This document shows positions 7,242 to 12,198 of a stretch of DNA of 12,198 bases, piece after piece. Source of the DNA: Candidatus Omnitrophota bacterium (GTDB taxonomy: Bacteria; Omnitrophota; Gorgyraeia; Gygaellales; Profunditerraquicolaceae); assembly GCA_018814745.1 (NCBI GenBank), contig JAHIZC010000186.1:1-12198 (forward strand), in the 5' to 3' direction. The notes beneath the pieces are model-generated. The model was not told the origin of the DNA. It made no database searches and was given only the letters and a program-made list of their open reading frames with translations. How positions within the stretch are numbered: the stretch's first letter is position 1; each line of letters begins with the position of its first letter. A program made the position numbers and the translations under genes.

Positions 7242-8174
7242 CTAGGATTTTACTGCGAGGGTGTAACTTGATTCAATCGTTCTTACCAAATCAACTAAAA
7301 GAGAATTTACCGGTACGGGTATGCCTAGTTCCTGGCCCTGCCTTACAATCACTCCGTTAATAAAACCTATCTCCGTACGCTTCTTCCTCAAAACATCCTG
7401 CAGCATTGAGGATACATTACCCGAAGTCGCCTCAGAGACAGCCTCTACCTTTGCCAGGGGATCATCATAAATCAGCTTTATTCTTTTCCTCTTGGCGATC
7501 CTGGTTGCTTCTGCTACTGCAGCTTGCATTACCCTGCGCGCCCCTTCAAACTCCACCAGCCTTCCGTTATGCAGATGCGTTATGGCAGTCAAGGCATTAA
7601 TCCCCACATTGATAATCAACTTTGACCACAAGACTCCTTTTATATCGCGCGATATCTTGGTCACTAAACCTACTTTATTAAAAATTTCACGTATTGAACG
7701 CAGCTTTACAGAGATCTTTTTATCAGTCCGGCCGATGACCGTTTCCCCCCTGCCTGCATGCCTGATCCGTCCGATATCAAGCAAAGTAGCGCCCTGACTG
7801 GTAACGCCGCCGATAACCTTATCCTGCCCTACTACCTCGCTGATAATATCAATATTACCGATGCCATTCTGCACCGTAAGCACAGCCGTATTTTCTCCTA
7901 CTAAAGGCCTTGCCGCCATAATTGAGGACTTTGTATCATAGGATTTTACAGAGATAATTACTAGATCGACTTCGCCGATTTCTTTTGCGCTATCCGTAAC
8001 TTTTACTCCTGCCTTCCAATTCCCGCTGATACCTTCGACTTTAATTCCCTGCTGATTCAGTTTCTTCGAGCGCTCTTTACTTTTATCTAAAATCCAGATC
8101 TCTTCCTTTGATTTAGAAAGGTAGGCCGCTAATAAACAACCCAGGGCACCCGGACCAACTATAGCTATCTTCAT
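7242..8174 (-). CDS. panE: 2-dehydropantoate 2-reductase (ketopantoate reductase)
   Basis: Reduces ketopantoate to pantoate with NADPH, the step after PanB in pantothenate synthesis. The 310-residue length is typical. The N-terminal Rossmann fold begins at once with IAIVGPGALGC (GxGxxG at 7-12). VKSYDT (76-81) and VQNGIGN (101-107, N103) are the usual cofactor and substrate positions, and VLWSKLIINVGINALTAI (181-198) holds the catalytic lysine K185. The C-terminal helical domain has GNVSSMLQDVLRKKRTEIGF (252-271), where S255/S256 and E268 match the substrate-binding serine and the conserved acidic residue. It lies 14 bases after recO, with an unusual G-rich ribosome site, and 7 bases before the TPR gene. 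The companion panB lies further down the same block. Confidence 0.95.
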   Translation of the reverse strand: MKIAIVGPGALGCLLAAYLSKSKEEIWILDKSKERSKKLNQQGIKVEGISGNWKAGVKVTDSAKEIGEVDLVIISVKSYDTKSSIMAARPLVGENTAVLTVQNGIGNIDIISEVVGQDKVIGGVTSQGATLLDIGRIRHAGRGETVIGRTDKKISVKLRSIREIFNKVGLVTKISRDIKGVLWSKLIINVGINALTAITHLHNGRLVEFEGARRVMQAAVAEATRIAKRKRIKLIYDDPLAKVEAVSEATSGNVSSMLQDVLRKKRTEIGFINGVIVRQGQELGIPVPVNSLLVDLVRTIESSYTLAVKS

Positions 8175-8179
8175 CTCAA

Positions 8180-8186
8180 CCCCCCC
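8180..8186 (-). promoter_or_regulatory. G-run serving as probable ribosome binding site of panE
   Basis: On the minus strand a run of seven G residues ends five bases before the panE ATG at 8174. A G-run can pair with the CCUCC end of 16S rRNA with one G-U pair, and it is at the right distance. It also sits right after the recO stop codon (8189-8191). Homopolymer length in raw assembly data can be uncertain here, but this does not affect either reading frame because it lies between genes. Confidence 0.4.
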
Positions 8187-8188
8187 GC

Positions 8189-8944
8189 CTAAACTGCAAC
8201 CTCCAGTTTACTTAAGACTCTCTGTGATTTGAGTTCTTTGCCTAGATGAAAATTTAGAAAAGACTCTAAAATCAAATCTAACTCTTTCTTAATCTGAGGA
8301 TTCATACCCAGATTGAGGATCTTTTTGAAATCATTCTTTTCAATATGCAAAATTGAAGCTACCGTCCCGCGAAAGATCACCCGGCTGCTCAAATCTTTAC
8401 TGTAACATTTAGCACAGAGTAACCCCCCTAAAGTAAGACTAAATTTACATTGCCCAAGCACCCTATCGCCGCAGACGACACAAGAGTCAAAATGAGGTTT
8501 AAACCCTGAAAGCGCCAATATCTTAATTTTAAAAATATTCAATACCTTATGCGGATTATTGGTAGAGCTCAATTCCCGAAGGCAATCAATACTCAGATTG
8601 AATACTTCTTCATTTTTATCTTCCGCAGGCATAATCGCATCCAATAACTCCATCATAATACTACAAATGCCTGTCTTAATTACGTTCGCCCTGATGCTGT
8701 CGAAATTATCTCTTAGGTCACATTGACTTACCAGATGCAAAGCAGAATTAGTCTTAGGGTAAAATATAATTTCATTATAAGAGAACGGTTCCAGGCTGCT
8801 AGCGAACTTGCCGGGCTCAGCCCTGATGCCCTTTAATAAACCGCAGAGCTTCCCGAAATCTTTTGAATAGAAATTTGCTATTATCGAAGTCTCCCTGAAA
8901 TCTCTCTTACGTATAACTATGGCTTCGGTTTTTTCTATCGGCAT
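8189..8944 (-). CDS. recO: DNA repair protein RecO
   Basis: Mediator of RecF-pathway recombination: binds single-stranded DNA and SSB and helps RecR load RecA. The 251-residue protein has the standard layout. An N-terminal OB fold comprises about 1-80, with TEAIVIRKRDFRETSII (6-22), FGKLCGLLKGIR (30-41) and LEPFSYNEIIFY (51-62). An all-helical middle domain carries a zinc-finger-type CVVC/CAKC set (C155, C158, C177, C180), which many but not all RecO proteins retain. The helical C-terminus ends at LEVAV. It lies between ybeY (14 bases upstream) and panE (14 bases downstream). No clear Shine-Dalgarno precedes the ATG at 8944, so translation may depend on coupling to ybeY. RecO next to ybeY and ahead of a glycyl-tRNA synthetase is a familiar order, but here six other genes and panB intervene. 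Confidence 0.93.
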   Translation of the reverse strand: MPIEKTEAIVIRKRDFRETSIIANFYSKDFGKLCGLLKGIRAEPGKFASSLEPFSYNEIIFYPKTNSALHLVSQCDLRDNFDSIRANVIKTGICSIMMELLDAIMPAEDKNEEVFNLSIDCLRELSSTNNPHKVLNIFKIKILALSGFKPHFDSCVVCGDRVLGQCKFSLTLGGLLCAKCYSKDLSSRVIFRGTVASILHIEKNDFKKILNLGMNPQIKKELDLILESFLNFHLGKELKSQRVLSKLEVAV

Positions 8945-8958
8945 ATTATTTAAGTGAT

Positions 8959-9393
8959 TTATCCGGTTTTAAGAGCTTCTAGGGCCTGCTTGGTTTTCTG
9001 TTCCATTATTCTTCTTTCCTTAAGAGTGCCGTCGCCGTAACCTAAGAGATGCAGCAGGCCATGGACTACGTACATATGTATTTCGCACAAAGCACTAGTC
9101 TTAAAGATCTTCGAATTAGAGAGCGCGGTATCCGTTGAAATGATTATATCGGCAAAAAGCTTCTTTTTTGCACCATCAGTCTCAGTTAAATCGAAACTCA
9201 ATACATCGGTCGGTTCGTTCTTGCCCAGATATAATCGGTTGAGTTGCTTGATCCTTTTATCAGTTACAAAACAGATACTGATTTCACCGGACTTTTCTTT
9301 ACTTTGCGAAGAGAGAACCTTAAGTGCGGCCTTCTTTATTGTTCTCGGATCGATGGGAATCTTCTTTTGGGAGTTTTTTATTGTTACTTTCAC
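8959..9393 (-). CDS. ybeY: Endoribonuclease YbeY (rRNA maturation factor), variant active site
   Basis: Metal-dependent RNase of the UPF0054 family, involved in 16S rRNA 3'-end maturation and ribosome quality control. The 144-residue protein has the family segments LNRLYLGKNEPTDVLSFDL (51-69) and GDI-like ADIIIS (81-86), then HMYVVHGLLHLLGYGD (106-121). Two hallmark positions differ. The usual H-x3-H-x5-H zinc site reads H111-x3-H115-x5-D121, so the third ligand is aspartate. The arginine of the normal YRG (R59 in E. coli) is leucine at 56. Aspartate as third ligand is known in some metzincin-type zinc proteins, so activity is possible. The start is GTG at 9393, since no ATG, GTG or TTG follows in the N-terminal strand region, which makes this gene overlap the preceding HD gene by 74 bases in another frame. 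Confidence 0.93.
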   Translation of the reverse strand: MKVTIKNSQKKIPIDPRTIKKAALKVLSSQSKEKSGEISICFVTDKRIKQLNRLYLGKNEPTDVLSFDLTETDGAKKKLFADIIISTDTALSNSKIFKTSALCEIHMYVVHGLLHLLGYGDGTLKERRIMEQKTKQALEALKTG

Positions 9394-10720
9394 CTTTAAG
9401 TTTCTCAGGATAATTGATACGGCTGTGATATATGCCGCCTAATAAACGTATAAACACTGCGGCAATCTTTTCTAAGTCCTTTAAAGTCAATTCGCATTCA
9501 TCAAGCTGGCCATCGATGAATTTATTATTGATGATCTTATGCACTACCTCGCTGATCTTTGACGGAGAAGGCTCTTTTAATGCCCGGGTAGCTGCTTCAA
9601 CAGAATCTGCAAGCATAACAACTGCTGTCTCTTTGCTGTCCGGTTTAGGCCCGGGGTAACGGAACCCTTCTTCCTTTATGTCCTGATCCTCTTCCAGGCT
9701 CTCCAGAGCCCGGCGATAAAAGAAATAAACCAGGCTCTTGCCGTGATGTTGACGGATAAAATTTATGATACTCTGATTAAGTTTATATTTTTTAGCAAGC
9801 TCAACACCATCCTTAGTATGGCTGGTGATCACCAGTTTACTCATCGAAGGGGTTAAGGTATCGTGTTTACTGGCGAATATATTCTGATTTTCGCTGAAGT
9901 ACTCCGGCTTTTCAAGCTTCCCGATATCATGATAATATGCGCCGATCCTGGCCAATAAAGCATTGGCACCTATAGCACCACAAGCGGCCTCGGAAAGATT
10001 ACCTACTATCAGGCTATGATGATATGTACCCGGGGCCTCAAGGATCATCCGCTGCAAAAGCGGATGGTTAAAATCAGCCAGCTCTAGCAGGCTGATATTG
10101 GTAATCGTATTAAATAGATACTCGAATAAAGGCAAAACTCCAATTGCTATGATACTAGAAGCTAACCCATTAAAGAACAGTGTAGCATAGCTGAAATAAT
10201 AGACTTCCTTCGGCACCACCCAGAAGATATCGATGAAGAATAGAAGCATCGCCTGTAAAATACCTGCCAGGAAACCTGCCCGGATAATTGTCATACGCCT
10301 GCGGGCATTTAAGACTAAGATACTGGAAATTAACCCGCTGACAAAAAATACAACCCCAAGGTGTAAATGATTTCCGGTAATAGAAGCCGTGACTATTGAA
10401 ATCGCCAGCGTCATCAATAAAGACAACTCCAGCCGATTAAAGAGCAGGGTGGTTAATATCGGAATAGCACAGAAGGGTATATAAAATTTTGACCAGCCAT
10501 GATTGATAACAAAATATGCGGTAGCGAGAATCGAGGTAAACAGTAAAATCAGATAGAGCAAGTTAACTTTTTTTAGCCCCGGACGGGCTTTGATATATAC
10601 GATCAAAGACAATAAGAATGCGGCGATAGTAAAGTTCAACCCGATCATGTAACAAAAGAGGAATACTAAGATTGTTCCGATGATAAATTTGATCCTATCT
10701 TTAGTGCTTTGTTTTATCAT
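9320..10720 (-). CDS. pgpH: PgpH-like membrane HD phosphohydrolase (probable c-di-AMP phosphodiesterase), lacking the extracellular domain
   Basis: A 466-residue protein of the 7TMR-HD (YqfF/PgpH) family. About seven to eight hydrophobic segments occupy residues 10-200, then a cytoplasmic HD domain. Metal-site residues are visible as YHHS (233-236), YYHDIGK (262-268, H264/D265), the SH at 300-301, RQHHGK (323-328) and ADS (371-373), with the typical ENQNIFASKHD stretch between. The family hydrolyses cyclic di-AMP to pApA. Usual members are around 700 residues, with a large extracellular region between the first and second membrane segments; here the membrane segments follow each other directly, so that domain is missing. 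The C-terminal tail from about 437 is hydrophilic and lies partly over the ybeY start. The ATG overlaps the end of phoH by 20 bases. Position between phoH and ybeY is the classical one. Substrate assignment is by family only. Confidence 0.9.
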   Translation of the reverse strand: MIKQSTKDRIKFIIGTILVFLFCYMIGLNFTIAAFLLSLIVYIKARPGLKKVNLLYLILLFTSILATAYFVINHGWSKFYIPFCAIPILTTLLFNRLELSLLMTLAISIVTASITGNHLHLGVVFFVSGLISSILVLNARRRMTIIRAGFLAGILQAMLLFFIDIFWVVPKEVYYFSYATLFFNGLASSIIAIGVLPLFEYLFNTITNISLLELADFNHPLLQRMILEAPGTYHHSLIVGNLSEAACGAIGANALLARIGAYYHDIGKLEKPEYFSENQNIFASKHDTLTPSMSKLVITSHTKDGVELAKKYKLNQSIINFIRQHHGKSLVYFFYRRALESLEEDQDIKEEGFRYPGPKPDSKETAVVMLADSVEAATRALKEPSPSKISEVVHKIINNKFIDGQLDECELTLKDLEKIAAVFIRLLGGIYHSRINYPEKLKGESNNKKLPKEDSHRSENNKEGRT

Positions 10721-11651
10721 AAGCCTCGATTATCCTCTGTACTAATGCGTGCCTAACAACGTCTGACCCGCTAAAATATATAAATTTTATCCCCTCTATC
10801 TCTTGTAATATATCCTGCGCCTCTAGTAATCCTACGGGTTTTCCTTCCGGCAGATCGCTCTGGGTTACATCTCCGGTAATCACAGCCCTGGAATCAAACC
10901 CTAAACGCGTAAGAAACATCTTCATCTGTTCAGCCGTACAATTCTGCGCTTCATCGAGAATAATAAAAGCATCATTAAGCGTTCTTCCTCTCATGTAAGC
11001 CAGGGGCGCTACCTCGATTACTCCAGTCTCGAGATATTTCTCGATCCGCTCTGCCTCAACCATATCATAAAGGGCATCGTAAAGAGGCCTAAGGTATGGC
11101 GCGATCTTCTCGTGCATATCGCCAGGTAAAAACCCTAATGACTCACCGGCCTCAATCGCAGGGCGGGTCAGCACAATCCTGCGTACATGATGGTTCTTTA
11201 ATGCCTCTATGGCACAACTCATCGCCAGGTAAGTCTTACCGGTTCCTGCCGGTCCAATACCAAATACTATATCGTGTTTCTTTATTGCCTCTACATACTC
11301 ACTCTGGCCCTTTGTCCTCGGCCCGATCTGCTTGCCGGAGAATGAGAGGATAATATTCGTCTCACGGCGATCAAATGTACTTTCTTTTTTTGCTTTCTTG
11401 AAATTACCTATTAAATAAGATAAATCTTCTGCTCCTAACTCTCTCTGCCCCAAACGGAACTCCTGCAAAACATATTCTACCAACTCTGCAGCTTTTTTGA
11501 TGTTTATAGCAGTACCGCCGATCTTTAAATTACCTCCTCGAAGAACCAGTTTTACCTTGAATTGCTTTTCTATCTCTCTTAGATGAAGGTCATGATGGCC
11601 AAACAGATTTTGCGCTTCCTGATGATTCTGGAAACTAATAACCTTATCCAT
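10701..11651 (-). CDS. phoH: PhoH-family ATPase (YbeZ type)
   Basis: A 316-residue cytoplasmic P-loop ATPase of the PhoH/YbeZ family. After an N-terminal domain of about 110 residues, which includes a KH-like part with VLRGGNLKIGG (36-46), the ATPase core shows Walker A GPAGTGKT (133-140), LTRPAIEAGESLGFLPGD (161-178), Walker B and DEAQN (IILDEAQN, 230-237), TRLG and TGDVTQ sensor-like segments, and the C-terminal SDVVRH. All expected motifs are intact. PhoH proteins are linked to RNA metabolism and in many bacteria YbeZ is a partner of YbeY, which fits the nearby ybeY. It starts four bases after the stop of the LysM lipoprotein gene and overlaps the HD gene by 20 bases, so it is probably co-translated with both. 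The exact role of this ATPase is not settled for the family. Confidence 0.96.
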   Translation of the reverse strand: MDKVISFQNHQEAQNLFGHHDLHLREIEKQFKVKLVLRGGNLKIGGTAINIKKAAELVEYVLQEFRLGQRELGAEDLSYLIGNFKKAKKESTFDRRETNIILSFSGKQIGPRTKGQSEYVEAIKKHDIVFGIGPAGTGKTYLAMSCAIEALKNHHVRRIVLTRPAIEAGESLGFLPGDMHEKIAPYLRPLYDALYDMVEAERIEKYLETGVIEVAPLAYMRGRTLNDAFIILDEAQNCTAEQMKMFLTRLGFDSRAVITGDVTQSDLPEGKPVGLLEAQDILQEIEGIKFIYFSGSDVVRHALVQRIIEAYDKTKH

Positions 11652-11655
11652 AAAA

Positions 11656-12198
11656 TTACTTAAAGCTCTCTCCTGCTCCTGTTGACCGCTTGAGCGGTAT
11701 TTTGATTACCTGTCCTAAGGTAAGTTTATCCGGACTGCTTAATACTCCTTGATTCGCTTCATAGATCTTCATCCATTGTCTGGTGGTACCGTAAAATCTC
11801 TGAGAGATCTTCTGCAGAGTATCATTTTCTCTTACGGTATAATCTTGGAAATAAACTTCAGCGCTCTCTTCTGCTTTGACTTCTTCAGAGGAAACACTTT
11901 CTGGCTTATAACCCTGATTACCCCAAAGTCCAGTATCCACATCCTCATCTTTAAAGGCCTCCTCTACAGCTTCAGCTTCCTCTTTGACTTCTACGTCTTG
12001 CGCTGCCTTCTCAAGCTTTATTGATTTACCTCCCAGCTCAACCTCTACTACCTGAGTAGTCCTGGTAGACTTTCTTTCTACTTCCTCCCCGGAAACCTCT
12101 CCTTCGAGATAGCCGCGGTTACCTGAATCTAGGTCTTGGTCAATTCTGTCACGGGTCTGCTTATACGATCTTACTGTACAACCGGATAAGATTAAAAA
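11656..12198 (-). CDS. LysM-domain lipoprotein, N-terminus cut by window edge
   Basis: The open frame runs from the right window edge to the TAA at 11656, 180 visible residues. The first seven, FLILSGC, end in a lipobox (LSGC), so only the start of the signal peptide is missing and the mature protein is complete. A GTG at 11940 inside the frame is not the real start. After the cysteine there is a charged, Glu/Lys-rich region (about 8-118) with two copies of a D-x-D-[ST]-G...N-x-G-Y motif (22-30 and 86-97). A single LysM domain follows at about 120-168 (YTVRENDTLQKISQRFYG ... VIKIP). LysM binds peptidoglycan, so this is probably an envelope protein tethered to a membrane and touching the cell wall. 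It ends four bases before phoH. Partner and exact role are unknown. Confidence 0.9.
   Translation of the reverse strand, partial: FLILSGCTVRSYKQTRDRIDQDLDSGNRGYLEGEVSGEEVERKSTRTTQVVEVELGGKSIKLEKAAQDVEVKEEAEAVEEAFKDEDVDTGLWGNQGYKPESVSSEEVKAEESAEVYFQDYTVRENDTLQKISQRFYGTTRQWMKIYEANQGVLSSPDKLTLGQVIKIPLKRSTGAGESFK

Noticed and set aside
7745-7765. CCTGCCTGCATGCCTG in panE as another palindromic repeat copy
   Set aside because: It is only a short imperfect palindrome and encodes the ordinary RIRHAGRGE segment of the enzyme.
11656-11940. A short LysM protein starting at GTG 11940
   Set aside because: The same frame stays open to the window edge and shows a lipobox, so the GTG is internal.

Overview
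This window is one densely packed gene block. All thirteen protein genes that can be supported lie on the minus strand, so it is transcribed from high to low coordinates. Two genes run off the edges: a LysM lipoprotein at the right lacks its first codons, and a glycyl-tRNA synthetase at the left lacks its C-terminus. Between them lie eleven complete genes with gaps of at most 15 bases and several overlaps, as expected of a single long operon. The only longer non-coding stretch is the roughly 104 bases between panB and glyS.

The organism is a bacterium with a compact genome. The gene order, the archaeal/eukaryotic-like (alpha2) type of glycyl-tRNA synthetase, the lipoproteins implying a didermic-style envelope, and especially short palindromic repeats carried in frame inside coding genes suggest an uncultivated candidate phylum such as Omnitrophota. 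That placement is inference from general resemblance; no marker gene was compared.

Right part (12198 to 8189): LysM lipoprotein, PhoH ATPase, a membrane HD phosphohydrolase of the PgpH (c-di-AMP phosphodiesterase) family, the YbeY endoribonuclease and RecO. This recalls the classical phoH-pgpH-ybeY-(dgkA-cdd-era)-recO-gly(QS) order of Firmicutes and others, with dgkA, cdd and era absent. Middle and left part (8174 to 1019): panE, a TPR protein, the flavin transferase ApbE, an NfnA/SudB-type flavoprotein, the Mg2+ channel MgtE, the NfnB/SudA-type partner subunit and panB. Left end: glyS. The block between recO and glyS therefore carries two steps of pantothenate/CoA synthesis (PanB makes ketopantoate, PanE reduces it to pantoate with NADPH) and a probable NADPH/ferredoxin oxidoreductase that could influence NADPH supply.

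The most interesting signals are two unrelated palindromic elements that sit in frame inside genes. One adds 16 residues to glyS within a normally conserved segment of the catalytic domain. The other adds a short Cys-Leu-Pro-Ala-Gly-Arg-type stretch to the linker of the NfnB-like protein. Both resemble in behaviour the in-frame Rickettsia palindromic elements. Other points are a PgpH-like protein without its large extracellular sensor domain, a YbeY with two altered hallmark residues including the third zinc ligand, a 74-base overlap between these two genes, and the separation of the two Nfn-type subunit genes by mgtE. No RNA gene, CRISPR array, transposase or phage gene was seen.
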